A stretch of 64,000 nucleotides of DNA from Pseudomonas graminis. Its GTDB lineage: Bacteria; Pseudomonadota; Gammaproteobacteria; Pseudomonadales; Pseudomonadaceae. Shown here one piece after another: positions 10,101 through 18,261 of the stretch (positions are counted from its first letter, which is position 1; each line of letters begins with the position of its first letter). The position numbers and the translations under genes were made by a program. The stretch spans positions 62,001 through 126,000 of the forward strand of contig NZ_FOHW01000006.1 in assembly GCF_900111735.1 (NCBI RefSeq). The letters are read 5' to 3'. Under the pieces are notes generated by a model. The model made no database searches. It was not told where the DNA came from and worked only from the letters and a program-made list of their open reading frames with translations.

Positions 10101-10353
10101 CGGCGCGCTGCCCTTGATGCTCGGTTATGGTGTCGGCGCCGAGCTGCGTCAGCCGTTGGGCATTGCCGTTGTCGGAGGGTTGCTGGTGAGCCAGGCGCTG
10201 ACGCTGTTCACCACGCCCGTGATCTACCTGCAACTGGAGCGTCTTTTCCACCGCCCGCGTCAGACGCCTGGCTCGACAGCGGCTGACTCGATAGCGTCTG
10301 GCCCGGCAGCATCCGGTAAGCCGGCGGTTGCGGAACTGGCCACTGAAAAGTAA
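7195..10353 (+). CDS. RND efflux permease, HAE-1 family (AcrB/MdtBC-like)
   Basis: Protein of 1052 residues, the usual RND size, with two halves each of one plus five membrane helices and large periplasmic loops. Proton-relay residues are present: the Asp pair D405/D406 in VGFVVDDAIVVVENI and Lys K925 in IGIVKKNGILLVDF, equivalent to AcrB D407/D408 and K940. It should expel hydrophobic or amphiphilic drugs by proton antiport. It is cotranscribed with the adaptor upstream. No outer-membrane factor gene follows, so a TolC/OprM-type channel encoded elsewhere is needed. The substrate cannot be told from sequence. Confidence 0.95.
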   Translation: MNGRGSISAWCVNHPIATVLLTFALVLLGCIAFPRLPVAPLPEAEFPTIQVAAQLPGASPETMASSVATPLEVQFSAIPGMTQMTSSSALGSTNLTLQFTLNKSIDTAAQEVQAAINTAAGRLPADLPTLPTWRKVNPADSPVLILSVSSNLMPGTELSDVTESLLARQLSQIDGVGQVNITGQQRPAIRVQAAPEKLASIGLTLADLRESLQQTSLNLAKGALYGKDSISTLASNDQLFQAKDYEQLIVSYKDGAPVHLRDVARVINGSENAYVRAWSGDQQGVNIVVFRQPGANIVETVDRVLGQLPKLQEMLPASVDVSVLSDRTKTIRASLHEVEMTLLIAIALVIAVMALFLRQLSATLIVTAVLGVSLVASFALMYVLGFSLNNLTLVAIVVAVGFVVDDAIVVVENIHRHLEAGESMRDAAIKGSSEIGFTVVSISFSLIAAFIPLLFMGGVVGRLFKEFALTATSTILISVVVSLTLAPTLAALFMRAPKHDPHAKPGFGERLLARYARGVRFALAHQRLMLGIFGLTLVFAVAGYVLIPKGFFPVQDTGMVLGTSEAAADISFPDMIEKHKQLAKIIAADPAVKAFSHSVGVSGSNQTIANGRVWIALKDREDRDVTASQFIDRIRPKLAQIPGIVLYLRAGQDINLSSGPSRAQYQYVLKSNDGALLNVWTQKLTDKLKTLPAFRDLSNDLQLGGSVTHLDIDRSAAARFGLTTADVDQALYDAFGQRQINEYQTDINQYKVILELEPQQRGKAESLNYFYLRSPLTNEMVPLSALAKVGAPKMGPLSISHDGMFPAANLSFNLSAGVALGDAVVLLDQAKNEIGMPASIIGNFQGAAQAFQSSLANQPWLILAALVAVYIILGVLYESFVHPLTIISTLPSAGIGALLLLWLMGQDFSIMGLIGIVLLIGIVKKNGILLVDFALDAQRNRGMSPRDAIYEACLTRFRPIIMTTLAALLGALPLMLGYGVGAELRQPLGIAVVGGLLVSQALTLFTTPVIYLQLERLFHRPRQTPGSTAADSIASGPAASGKPAVAELATEK

Positions 10354-10407
10354 GCCGTTGAAACCACGTACCCAATAAGCAAGCAGTGAAAAAGTGAGCG
10401 TGGACCG

Positions 10408-11085
10408 ATGCGTGTCCTGATTATCGAAGACGAAGAGAAAACCGCCGATTACCTGCACCGGGGCCTGACCGAGCAGGGTTACACCACCGACGTCGCGCGC
10501 GAAGGCATCGAAGGCCTGCACATGGCGCTGGAAAGCGAATACGCGGTGATCATTCTCGACGTCATGCTGCCCGGCCTTGATGGCTATGGCGTACTGCGGG
10601 CCCTGCGTGCGCGCAAACAAACGCCGGTGATCATGCTGACCGCCCGAGAGAACGTCGACGATCGCATTCGCGGCCTGCGCGAGGGCGCTGACGATTACTT
10701 GGGCAAGCCGTTCTCGTTTCTGGAACTGGTCGCGCGTCTGCAAGCCCTGACCCGGCGCAGTGGCGGCCACGAGCCGGTGCAGATCAGCGTCGCCGATCTA
10801 TGGATCGACCTGATCAGCCGCAAGGCCATGCGGGGCGGCGTGCGTCTGGACCTCACGGCGAAGGAGTTTTCGCTGCTCAGCGTGCTGGCCCGGCGCCAGG
10901 GGGAAATCCTGTCGAAGACGTCGATTGCCGAGATGGTCTGGGACGTGAATTTCGACAGCGATGCCAACGTCGTCGAAGTCGCGATCAAACGCCTGCGCGC
11001 CAAGCTCGACGGGCCGTTCGAGCAAAAACTGCTGCACACCATACGCGGCATGGGTTACGTGCTGGAGAGCCGTCGTGTCGACTAA
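10408..11085 (+). CDS. OmpR-family response regulator (CopR/CzcR-like)
   Basis: Protein of 225 residues: a receiver domain with phospho-acceptor D51 (VIILDVMLPG), the acidic pair near residues 8-9, a conserved Lys in GKPFSF, and an OmpR/PhoB winged helix at about 130-222 (VVEVAIKRLRAKLD). It closely resembles regulators paired with heavy-metal sensors. It lies 54 bp after the RND permease and overlaps the kinase gene by 11 bp, so the pump and the two-component system probably form one transcript or regulon. Confidence 0.93.
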   Translation: MRVLIIEDEEKTADYLHRGLTEQGYTTDVAREGIEGLHMALESEYAVIILDVMLPGLDGYGVLRALRARKQTPVIMLTARENVDDRIRGLREGADDYLGKPFSFLELVARLQALTRRSGGHEPVQISVADLWIDLISRKAMRGGVRLDLTAKEFSLLSVLARRQGEILSKTSIAEMVWDVNFDSDANVVEVAIKRLRAKLDGPFEQKLLHTIRGMGYVLESRRVD

Positions 11086-12439
11086 TTCCATCGCCCTGCG
11101 CCTGAGCGGCATGTTCGCCCTCGTGGCGCTGCTGGTGTTTATGTTGATCGGCTGGGCGCTCTACCTGCAAGTGGACAAGGGGCTGGGGCTGTTACCGGAA
11201 GCCGAAGTCGACGCCCGTTACAGCGTCCTCGAATCGGCGGTCCAGCGTTACGGAACGCCCGAGCACTGGGCCAAGATCAACACCAAACTCAAGCTGCTCA
11301 GCGAGGAGGACAAACGCCTGCGCTTTTGGGTAGTCAGCGACAATCCGACCTATGAATTCGGTAATCCGGACGCCGAGATCCGCGCCTTCGCCAAGGGCCC
11401 GTTGGGCATGCGCGACTTGAACCTGAGCGGCCATGAGTACCCGTTCAAAGTTTTGGTCAGTCAGTTCCCGGCGAAAGACCAACGCCCGCCGCTGCGTTTT
11501 CTGACAGCGGTCGACACCGAAACCTTCTGGCAGACCCAGCATTCCCTGCTCGTCGCGCTGATCAGTCTGGCGGCCATCGGCATCCTGCTCGCGTCTGCAT
11601 TGGGTTACTGGGTGGCGCGTATCGGCCTGAAACCGCTGACGGAGTTGTCCTTGGAGGCGCGCAAGCTGACGCCGCCACGACTGAGTGGGCGCCTGAAGTT
11701 GTCGCCGCTGCCGCCAGAGCTGGATCAGTTCGTGACGTCGTTCAACTCGACGCTGGACCGGGTCGAACAGGCCTATTCGCGGTTGGAGTCGTTCAATGCC
11801 GACGTTGCCCACGAGTTGCGCTCGCCGCTGACCAATCTCATCGGCCAGACCCAGGTGGCGCTGACCCGAGGGCGATCGGCCGAGCATTACTTCGAGGTGC
11901 TGCAATCCAATCTCGAAGAACTCGAACGGCTGCGCTCGATCATCAATGACATGTTGTTTCTCGCCAGCGCCGATCAGGGCAGCAAGGCCACGCAACTGAC
12001 CCAGGCCTCGCTCGCTCAGGAAGTGGCGAAGACCCTGGATTACCTGGATTTCATTATGGAAGACGCCCAGGTGCAGGTTGAAGTGCGTGGGGATGCCAAC
12101 GCGCCGATCGAAACCGCGCACTTGCGCCGGGCGCTGATCAATCTGCTGCACAACGCGGTGCAGCACACCTCGCCGGGGCAGTTGATTCAGGTGGATATTC
12201 GCGATGAGGGCGATCACGTCAGCATCGGCGTGACCAACCCCGGCGCGCCGATCGCCGGGGAGCATTTGCCCAAGTTATTCGAGCGCTTCTACCGCGTCGA
12301 TGCCTCTCGCAGCAACAGCGGCGCCAATCACGGGCTTGGCTTGGCGATCGTCAAAGCCATCGCCCTGATGCACGGCGGTACGGTGTTCGTGCGCAGCGAG
12401 CATGGGGTGAATACGTTCGGGATTAATTTGCCGAGTTAA
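11075..12439 (+). CDS. Sensor histidine kinase, heavy-metal-sensor type (CopS/CzcS-like)
   Basis: Protein of 454 residues starting at a GTG that overlaps the end of the response regulator gene. Two membrane helices (about residues 8-30 and 155-178) flank a periplasmic sensor domain; then HAMP, the H-box FNADVAHELRSPL with phospho-accepting H246, and an ATPase domain with N, G1 (DASRSNSGANHGLGLAI) and G2 boxes. It signals to the adjacent regulator. The family name suggests metal sensing, but its link to an HAE-1 drug pump rather than an HME metal pump leaves the signal open. Confidence 0.92.
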   Translation: MSTNSIALRLSGMFALVALLVFMLIGWALYLQVDKGLGLLPEAEVDARYSVLESAVQRYGTPEHWAKINTKLKLLSEEDKRLRFWVVSDNPTYEFGNPDAEIRAFAKGPLGMRDLNLSGHEYPFKVLVSQFPAKDQRPPLRFLTAVDTETFWQTQHSLLVALISLAAIGILLASALGYWVARIGLKPLTELSLEARKLTPPRLSGRLKLSPLPPELDQFVTSFNSTLDRVEQAYSRLESFNADVAHELRSPLTNLIGQTQVALTRGRSAEHYFEVLQSNLEELERLRSIINDMLFLASADQGSKATQLTQASLAQEVAKTLDYLDFIMEDAQVQVEVRGDANAPIETAHLRRALINLLHNAVQHTSPGQLIQVDIRDEGDHVSIGVTNPGAPIAGEHLPKLFERFYRVDASRSNSGANHGLGLAIVKAIALMHGGTVFVRSEHGVNTFGINLPS

Positions 12440-12467
12440 GTGGGACGCGTGTCACCCCACGATGTTA

Positions 12468-12577
12468 GTTCCACGCTCCGCGTGGTAACGCCGCCCGGGA
12501 TGCTCCGCGTCCCCATCCGCACTCCAGTGACGCGGAGCGTCATGAGCGGCATTCCCACGCGGAGCGTGAGGAACGAT
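12468..12577. repeat. Composite palindromic repeat (CACGCTCCGCGTGG type)
   Basis: An outer pair, GTTCCACGCTCCGCGTGG at the left and its inverted form at the right end, encloses an inner inverted pair built on GCTCCGCGTC / GACGCGGAGC. The same nested design recurs at 33628-33733. Both lie between genes, as expected for a Pseudomonas REP-type element. Confidence 0.75.
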
Positions 12578-12588
12578 CCTCGTGGTGA

Positions 12589-12930
12589 TCAACCCTTCTT
12601 CACAAACTCCGACTTCAGCTTCATCGCGCCGATGCCGTCGATTTTGCAGTCGATGTCGTGATCGCCGTCCACCAGGCGGATGTTTTTGACTTTGGTACCG
12701 ACCTTGACCACCAGCGACGAGCCTTTGACCTTGAGATCCTTGATTACCGTGACGGTGTCGCCGTCCTGCAGCGTGTTGCCCACAGCGTCCTTGATCACCT
12801 TGGTGTCATCGCCCGCTTCGGCGCTGGCCCCGTCAGCCGACCATTCGTGGGCGCATTCCGGGCACACGAACTGGCTGCCATCTTCGTAGGTGTACTCGGA
12901 ACTGCATTTTGGGCACGGCGGTAAGCTCAC
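12589..12930 (-). CDS. yjdM: Zinc-ribbon alkylphosphonate-utilisation-type protein (YjdM/PhnA family)
   Basis: Protein of 113 residues. An N-terminal zinc ribbon with C6/C9 and C23/C26 (CPKC and CPEC) is followed by the compact PhnA domain ([42 protein letters not shown]). Despite the old phn name, this family has no proven role in phosphonate breakdown and its function is unclear. Length and motifs are complete. Single gene, facing the two-component pair and separated from it by a REP-type repeat. Confidence 0.92.
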   Translation of the reverse strand: MSLPPCPKCSSEYTYEDGSQFVCPECAHEWSADGASAEAGDDTKVIKDAVGNTLQDGDTVTVIKDLKVKGSSLVVKVGTKVKNIRLVDGDHDIDCKIDGIGAMKLKSEFVKKG

Positions 12931-13082
12931 GGCGGATCTCGCATCAGAGGAATAGGCGCAGGATTATAAGGGTTTTTACGCGGTTGAGGAGCAGGCGCCT
13001 GAAAGTGCTGGAAACATCACTCGCTGCTGTAGTCTCAATCGCAAGTGCGGCGAGGTGCCGCGATCAGGGCGAGGCGTCAGCA

Positions 13083-13505
13083 ATGAACGATCCATTTGAT
13101 CTGCAGCGATTTGTCGAGGCGCAAACGCCGACGCACGAACGCGCACTGGCGGAGCTGCAATCCGGGCGCAAGCAGTCCCACTGGATGTGGTTCGTGTTCC
13201 CGCAACTCGCGGGTTTGGGCCACAGTGACATGGCCCGGCGGTACGGCATCAGTGGGCGCGACGAGGCGATTGCCTATGTGCAACATCCGGTATTGGGCGA
13301 ACGGCTGGCGCGCTGTTGCGAGGCGCTGCTTGAATGGAAAGACCGCAGCGCCATGCAGGTCATGGGCTCGCCGGATGACATGAAGCTGCGATCAAGCATG
13401 ACGCTGTTTGCAGCGGTCGCGCCTGATACGCCGATTTTCCAGCAGGTGCTTGACGCGTTTTTCGACGGCAAGCCGGATGCCGTCACGCTGTCGAAGCTGG
13501 CCTGA
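13083..13505 (+). CDS. DUF1810 family protein
   Basis: Protein of 140 residues beginning MNDPFDLQRFVEAQ, with the family pattern KQSHWMWFVFPQLAGLG, RYGISGRDEAIAYVQHPVLG and MKLRSSMTLF. The family (calpastatin-like annotation in some databases) has no established biochemical role. The start at 13083 matches the usual family N-terminus; the reading frame is open further upstream but that part has no family resemblance. Its stop codon lies in an inverted repeat shared with the converging ZIP transporter gene. Confidence 0.88.
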   Translation: MNDPFDLQRFVEAQTPTHERALAELQSGRKQSHWMWFVFPQLAGLGHSDMARRYGISGRDEAIAYVQHPVLGERLARCCEALLEWKDRSAMQVMGSPDDMKLRSSMTLFAAVAPDTPIFQQVLDAFFDGKPDAVTLSKLA

Positions 13506-13532
13506 GGCAGCCGCCCTCCACCTCAGGCCAGC
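13496..13532. terminator. Bidirectional hairpin holding both stop codons of converging genes
   Basis: A perfect 12-bp inverted repeat (GCTGGCCTGAGG / CCTCAGGCCAGC) with a 13-base loop. Each arm contains the TGA stop of one of the two converging genes, which therefore both end Leu-Ala-stop. T-tracts are absent, so it is a weak terminator by classical rules, but the placement fits a shared 3'-end structure. Confidence 0.55.
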
Positions 13533-14410
13533 GCCGTGTCCATCACCATCATCAAACAGAACCCGACCAGCAATCCGAAACTGGCGATTTTGTCGTGACC
13601 GTTTCGGCGGGATTCGGGGATGACTTCGTGGGTCACCACCAGCAGCATTGCCCCGGCCGCCAACGCCAGTCCCACCGGCAACAGTAATGCGGCCACTTCC
13701 ACCAGCCAGGCGCAGAGCACCGCGAATACCGGCTCGACCAATCCGGACGCCGCGCCGATCAGAAACGCCTTGAACCGGGACATGCCGGCCGCCGCCAAGA
13801 CCAGCGCGATGACCAGCCCTTCCGGCACGTCCTGAATGGCGATACCCATCGCCAGGCTGTCGGCGTGGGCCAGACCGCCACCCGCCGACACGCCCACTGC
13901 CATGCCTTCCGGAATGTTGTGGGCAATGATGGCGATGACAAATAGCCAAATATTCGAAGGAATGGCCGGCTTCCCCGCCACCTCCGACAACGGCGACCCT
14001 CTGGAAACCAGCGTGTCGACCAGAAACAAACCGGCCGCGCCGAGCAGTATCCCGAAGCTGATCAACGCACCGGCGCCCCACGGGGTGAAGCCCAGATCGT
14101 GGGCCGCGCCAAGGCCCGGCACGATCAACGAAAACGCTGTCGCCGCCAGCATGATGCCGGCGCCGAAACCCAGCAGGCCGTCGGACACCGCCACCGGCAT
14201 TCCGCGAATCACCAGCACCGGCACAGCCCCCAAAGCGGTACCCAATGCGCAGAGGGCACCGCCTTCAAGCGCGCGCAACATTCGGGGCTCAAGCGCCACC
14301 CATGTAAGTCCCTGGGCCACCAGCAGACCGGCCCCGACGAGGACCAGCATCGAGCCCAATGCCAGCCGCAATAAACGCACGCTGCCGAGAGCCAGTATGT
14401 CCGAGCGCAT
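13523..14410 (-). CDS. ZIP family metal ion transporter (ZupT/GufA-like)
   Basis: Protein of 295 residues with about eight membrane helices. Helix IV carries the ZIP metal-site signature HNIPEGMAVGV and helix V the matching QDVPEGLVIAL. It would import divalent metal (Zn, Mn or Fe) across the inner membrane. It is the last gene of the fagA-orfX-sodA-ZIP set, 29 bp after sodA, consistent with supplying Mn for the Mn-type superoxide dismutase when iron is scarce; the metal preference is inferred from context. Confidence 0.9.
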   Translation of the reverse strand: MRSDILALGSVRLLRLALGSMLVLVGAGLLVAQGLTWVALEPRMLRALEGGALCALGTALGAVPVLVIRGMPVAVSDGLLGFGAGIMLAATAFSLIVPGLGAAHDLGFTPWGAGALISFGILLGAAGLFLVDTLVSRGSPLSEVAGKPAIPSNIWLFVIAIIAHNIPEGMAVGVSAGGGLAHADSLAMGIAIQDVPEGLVIALVLAAAGMSRFKAFLIGAASGLVEPVFAVLCAWLVEVAALLLPVGLALAAGAMLLVVTHEVIPESRRNGHDKIASFGLLVGFCLMMVMDTALA

Positions 14411-14439
14411 AAATCGCCTTATCCGAGTTCTGGGAGGTT

Positions 14440-15051
14440 TCAGCCGATCGCCGCTGCGTAGCGCCTGGCAACTTCATCCCAGTTGACGACGTTGTAGAAC
14501 GCGGCGATGTATTCCGGACGACGGTTCTGGTAGCGCAGGTAATAGGCATGCTCCCAGACGTCCAGACCGAGGATCGGCGTGTTGCCGTTCATGAGCGGGC
14601 TGTCCTGATTGCCGCTGCTTTCCACGACGAGTTTTTTGTCCGGGGTAACGCTCAGCCAGGCCCAGCCGCTGCCAAAACGGGTCAGCGCCGCTTTGGTGAA
14701 AGCGTCCTTGAACGCTTCGAATCCGCCTACCTGTTCGTCGATCGCCGTCGCCAGCGCACCGCCTGGAAGACCGCCGCCCTTGGGGCTCATGACGTCCCAG
14801 AACAGCGAATGATTGGCATGACCGCCGCCCTGATTGATCACCGCCGGGCGCAGCTTTTCCGGAAGCTCGGCTACGCTGGCAACCAGCTTCTCGATCGGCC
14901 ACTCCGCGTATTCAGTGCCCTCAACGGCTGCATTGAGGTTATTGATGTAGGTCTGGTGGTGCTTGCTGTAGTGAATTTCCATGGTCTGCGCGTCGATGTG
15001 TGGCTCGAGCGCATCGTAGGCGTAGGGCAAGGCAGGCAAGGTAAAAGGCAT
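14440..15051 (-). CDS. sodA: Superoxide dismutase, Mn type
   Basis: Protein of 203 residues. Metal ligands are visible: H27 (MEIHYSKHH), H81 ([11 protein letters not shown]), D164 and H168 (LDVWEHAYY). The GGGHANH context and G77 are typical of the Mn rather than the Fe enzyme. It converts superoxide to oxygen and peroxide in the cytosol. Start at ATG 15051 ([10 protein letters not shown]), 1 bp after the orfX stop. Part of a Fur-type, iron-starvation-induced operon that replaces Fe-SOD. Confidence 0.97.
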   Translation of the reverse strand: MPFTLPALPYAYDALEPHIDAQTMEIHYSKHHQTYINNLNAAVEGTEYAEWPIEKLVASVAELPEKLRPAVINQGGGHANHSLFWDVMSPKGGGLPGGALATAIDEQVGGFEAFKDAFTKAALTRFGSGWAWLSVTPDKKLVVESSGNQDSPLMNGNTPILGLDVWEHAYYLRYQNRRPEYIAAFYNVVNWDEVARRYAAAIG

Positions 15052-15052
15052 G

Positions 15053-15514
15053 TCAGTGGACTCCATACGAAAGGGTGCCGGCGCGGGCGGCGTGGAGCTG
15101 TAGCGCCGAGCGAGAATGTTCGCCGTTGCTGTTGAGCAGGCCACGGGTGCGTGGGTACTCGCCGTATTGGCCGACGAAACCCAAAAGTTCGCTGTAGGTT
15201 TTATTGCTGTGACGCAGCGCGGCCTGTCGCAGGGCGGGCGTCATTTGCGGGTCCTGAATCACATTCAACAGTCGCTGATGGACGGCGCACAGGTATTCGG
15301 CGCTCTCCTCCGGCTGACCCAGGCTCAGGTGCAGATCCGCCAGGTTGTGGTGCGAAATCACCAACGCCGCCACGGCCTCATCGGCGACGCTCCAGCGGTC
15401 GAAGAGCACTTGCGCCAGCGCGAGGGCCTGCAGGTACAGCTCGCGCCCATCGATCAGGTCGCCTCGGTTGAAGCAACTGTTACCGCTCAGGATGGTACGT
15501 TTCCATTGCTCCAT
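15053..15514 (-). CDS. Conserved hypothetical protein, OrfX of the fagA-sodA operon
   Basis: Protein of 153 residues, mostly helical, with TPR-like stretches ([43 protein letters not shown]). It corresponds in position to the orfX gene found between fumC and sodA in other Pseudomonas. Start at ATG 15514, preceded by GAGGA at good spacing; a GTG at 15529 overlapping the previous stop is possible. No biochemical function is known to me; the helical-repeat look suggests a protein-binding role. Confidence 0.8.
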   Translation of the reverse strand: MEQWKRTILSGNSCFNRGDLIDGRELYLQALALAQVLFDRWSVADEAVAALVISHHNLADLHLSLGQPEESAEYLCAVHQRLLNVIQDPQMTPALRQAALRHSNKTYSELLGFVGQYGEYPRTRGLLNSNGEHSRSALQLHAARAGTLSYGVH

Positions 15515-15525
15515 GGCGCAGGTCC

Positions 15526-15957
15526 TCACGAGTGGCGCCGGCGACCAGAAGCCGTCGGCAGGGCGTTTTGCGGATTCGATGGCGCGGGTTCCGTCAGCGG
15601 AATCGACGGCAGCAGTGCGCAGGTTGCCAGGCGCTGGGCGAAGGCTTGAACGCGTTGCTGTTGCGCAGCGGATTCGGCGAGCGCCTGCATGTCACGCAGC
15701 GGTCGCCATGCCTGGTCCAGGCACAGACAACGCCAATGCCAGGGCAGCGCGGTGTCGCTGGCGGTGTCGACCAGCAGGCGAAAGGTGCTTTCACAGATGA
15801 GGGATTTGGGCGTGGCGGTGAAGCGCGCCAGATAGCGACCTTCCGCAAGGTAGTGCTCGATGAGCCGCGGCTCGTCCGGATCCAGCGCGCAGCGAATCCG
15901 CAGACTCAATGCGCGCCAGTTTTCCAGGTAAGGCGACTCGTGCAGAACAGTACCCAT
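15526..15957 (-). CDS. fagA: FagA-like iron-regulated protein
   Basis: Protein of 143 residues. The N-terminal two thirds (LHESPYLENWRALSLRIRCALDPDEPRLIEHYLAEGRYLARF, and LPWHWRCLCLDQAWRPL) match what I recall of FagA, the small Fur-regulated protein heading the Pseudomonas fagA-fumC-orfX-sodA operon. The C-terminal Pro/Ser/Arg-rich tail looks species-specific. A Fur box lies about 20 bp upstream of the start. Its stop is followed at once by orfX; the fumC gene normally between them is absent. Molecular function unknown. Confidence 0.75.
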   Translation of the reverse strand: MGTVLHESPYLENWRALSLRIRCALDPDEPRLIEHYLAEGRYLARFTATPKSLICESTFRLLVDTASDTALPWHWRCLCLDQAWRPLRDMQALAESAAQQQRVQAFAQRLATCALLPSIPLTEPAPSNPQNALPTASGRRRHS

Positions 15958-15976
15958 GACCGAGGCCCATCTAACG

Positions 15977-15991
15977 AATGAGATTCATTAT
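15977..15991 (-). promoter_or_regulatory. Fur box upstream of fagA
   Basis: AATGAGATTCATTAT matches the core of the classical Fur box (AATGATAATCATTAT) at 13 of 15 positions. It lies just upstream of the fagA start, so the operon should be repressed by Fe-Fur and expressed when iron is low. Confidence 0.8.
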
Positions 15992-16064
15992 TAAATGAGT
16001 TTAAGAATCAACACAACCCCCACTGATGGATTGAGACCCTGCTCTGATCTCAAGAACACTCAAC

Positions 16065-16155
16065 TGTAGGAGCGCGCTTGCCCGCGAATGGCGGAGGATC
16101 AGCTTCATTTTCTGTGACTGACACACCTACATTCGCGGGCAAGCGCGCTCCTACA
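16065..16155. repeat. REPIN (inverted pair of GTAGGAGCGCGCTTGCCCGCGAA repeats)
   Basis: Two inverted copies of the REP core TAGGAGCGCGCTTGCCCGCG separated by about 40 bases. This is the typical doublet mobilised by RAYT transposases in Pseudomonas. No RAYT gene is seen in the window. Confidence 0.9.
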
Positions 16156-16189
16156 GGATTCGGGTGTGACATGAATCGAAAAACACCCA

Positions 16190-16224
16190 CAAAAAAGGCC
16201 CGCACCGGAATCGGGGCAGGCCTT
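16190..16224 (-). terminator. Rho-independent terminator of pmbA
   Basis: On the minus strand a stem AAGGCCTGC / GCGGGCCTT (one mismatch or bulge) is followed by a T-rich run (TTTTTT). It is 30 bp past the pmbA stop. Confidence 0.8.
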
Positions 16225-16252
16225 GGGGGTGAAGCGTTAACTCAGAGTGTGA

Positions 16253-17599
16253 TCAGCTCCCCGCCACCATCATTTTCTCGATCAGCACGGAACCGGTGCG
16301 GATGTTGCTGCGCATCTCCAGATCACTGCCCACGGCGACGATCTGCTTGAACATGTCGCGCATGTTGCCAGCAATGGTCACTTCCTGAACCGCGAACTGG
16401 ATCTCGCCGTTCTCGACCCAAAAACCCGCCGCACCGCGGGAATAATCCCCGGTGACCATGTTCAGGCCACTGCCCATTAACTCGGTGACCAGCAGCCCGC
16501 GTCCCATGCGGCGGATCAGCGCCGCCTGGTCTTCGGTGCCGTGGCTGACGAACAGGTTATGCACGCCCCCTGCGTTCGCGGTGCTCGGCAGGCCCAGTTT
16601 GCGGCCCGAATAGGTGCTGAGGATGTAGGACACCAGATCGCCGTTTTCGACGAAGGGCTTGGCATAGGTCGCCAGGCCATCGCCGTCGAACGCGGAGCTG
16701 CCCATGGCGCCGACCAGATGCGGGCGCTCGTCGATGGTCATCCACTCGGGGAACAGGCGCTGACCGATCGCGCCTTCGAGAAACGATGACTTGCGGTACA
16801 GGTTGCCGCCGGAAATCGCGCCCAGCAAACTGCCGAACAGACCGCCCGCCAGCTCCGCCGAGAACAGCACCGGCACTTCGCAGGTCGGCACCGGCCGTGC
16901 GCCCAGTCGGCTCGCGGCGCGCTCGGCGGCTTTCTGGCCGATCAATCGGGCGTCCATCAACAGCTCGCCACGACGATTAACGTCATACCAGTAGTCGCGC
17001 TGCATCTGCCCTTCGCCTTCGGCGATCATCACGCAGCTCAGGCTGTGGCGGGTCGACGCGTAACCGCCGATGAAACCGTGGCTGTTGCCATACACGCGGC
17101 AGCCCTGATGGACGTTCAGCGTGGTGCCGTCGGCGTTCTTGATCCGGCTGTCGGCGTCGAAGGCAGCGGCTTCGCAGATCAGCGCGCGTTCGATGGCCTG
17201 CTCGGGGGTGATGTCCCACGGGTGATATAGATCGAAATCCCGATGGTCTTTCGCCATCAATGCGGCGTCGGCGAGACCCGAGGCCTCGTCTTCCGACGTA
17301 TGTTTGGCGATGGCCAGCGCCGCAGCCACGGTCTCGCGAATGGCATCAGGCCCGCTCGCCGACGTGCTGGCCGAACCCTTGCGCTGGCCTACATACAAGG
17401 TGATGCCGAAACCCTGGTCACGGTTGAATTCGACTGTCTCGACTTCCCGCTGGCGAACCGTGGTGGACAGGCCCTGCTCCAGCGACACAGCGACTTCGCA
17501 CGCGGTCGCGCCCTGACGTTTGGCTTCAGCGACGATCTGCTCGACCTGCTGCTGCAATGCCGGCAAAGCCTGCGGGCCGACGCTTTCTGATGCACTCAT
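16253..17599 (-). CDS. pmbA: Metalloprotease PmbA/TldE
   Basis: Protein of 448 residues, full length for PmbA. It is the non-metal-binding partner of TldD; together they form a heterodimeric peptidase that in enterobacteria degrades unfolded peptides, matures microcins and degrades the CcdA antitoxin. Family marks are [22 protein letters not shown] near the start, and [29 protein letters not shown] plus [17 protein letters not shown] near the end. Start at ATG 17599, which has GGAGA at ideal spacing; an ATG 15 bases upstream is less likely. Divergent from yjgA and near tldD, the conserved Pseudomonas arrangement. Confidence 0.96.
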   Translation of the reverse strand: MSASESVGPQALPALQQQVEQIVAEAKRQGATACEVAVSLEQGLSTTVRQREVETVEFNRDQGFGITLYVGQRKGSASTSASGPDAIRETVAAALAIAKHTSEDEASGLADAALMAKDHRDFDLYHPWDITPEQAIERALICEAAAFDADSRIKNADGTTLNVHQGCRVYGNSHGFIGGYASTRHSLSCVMIAEGEGQMQRDYWYDVNRRGELLMDARLIGQKAAERAASRLGARPVPTCEVPVLFSAELAGGLFGSLLGAISGGNLYRKSSFLEGAIGQRLFPEWMTIDERPHLVGAMGSSAFDGDGLATYAKPFVENGDLVSYILSTYSGRKLGLPSTANAGGVHNLFVSHGTEDQAALIRRMGRGLLVTELMGSGLNMVTGDYSRGAAGFWVENGEIQFAVQEVTIAGNMRDMFKQIVAVGSDLEMRSNIRTGSVLIEKMMVAGS

Positions 17600-17692
17600 G
17601 ACGTTCTCCATCAAATTCTGATTTCAGCAGCCGGGCCGGACAACCGGGCCCTGACTGGTTATCATGGCGGCGTTTATTTGCGGACGGCCCCC

Positions 17693-18214
17693 ATGGTTGA
17701 TTCTTACGACGACTCCTTCGACGGAGAGAAAAGCAAAACCCAGGTCAAACGAGAGCTTCACGCTCTGGTGGAGCTGGGCGAACGCTTGACGACATTCAAG
17801 CCCGATGTGCTGGCCAAGCTGCCTCTGACCGACCCTCTGCGTCGGGCACTGGCTGATGCTCCCAAGCACACCGCGCACATTGCGCGCAAACGCCACATCC
17901 AATTCATCGGCAAGCTGATGCGCGATCAGGATCTGGATGAAATCCTGGTGCTGCTCGATCAGCTTGACGCCTCTACGCGCCAGTACAACGAGCGCTTCCA
18001 CAATCTGGAACGCTGGCGTGATCGCCTGGTGACCGGTACCGACGACGTGCTTGAGCAGTTCGTCAGCGAATACCCGGACGCCGACCGTCAGCAACTGCGC
18101 TCGCTGATCCGTCAGGCTCAGCACGAAGCTGCGCAGAACAAGGCCCCTACCGCGACCCGCAAAATCTTCAAATACATCCGCGAGCTAGACGAAAGCAAAC
18201 GCGGACTGCGCTAG
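17693..18214 (+). CDS. yjgA: Ribosome-associated protein DarP/YjgA (DUF615)
   Basis: Protein of 173 residues, highly charged and helical, with the DUF615 pattern [35 protein letters not shown] and ALRSLIR-like [14 protein letters not shown]. Members bind the 50S subunit and assist late ribosome assembly. Start at ATG 17693; the frame opens earlier at a TTG without support. It sits alone on the plus strand between pmbA and tldD. Confidence 0.93.
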   Translation: MVDSYDDSFDGEKSKTQVKRELHALVELGERLTTFKPDVLAKLPLTDPLRRALADAPKHTAHIARKRHIQFIGKLMRDQDLDEILVLLDQLDASTRQYNERFHNLERWRDRLVTGTDDVLEQFVSEYPDADRQQLRSLIRQAQHEAAQNKAPTATRKIFKYIRELDESKRGLR

Positions 18215-18261
18215 AACTGCTGCGCCGTTTGAATCACTCAACCGGCGCACCCCCTCGACCA

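Noticed and set aside
7108..10770. A 1220-codon open frame on the minus strand
   Set aside because: It is antisense to the RND permease and regulator genes, has a Gln/Arg/His-rich shadow composition, and shows no family motif. The plus-strand genes have intact catalytic residues.
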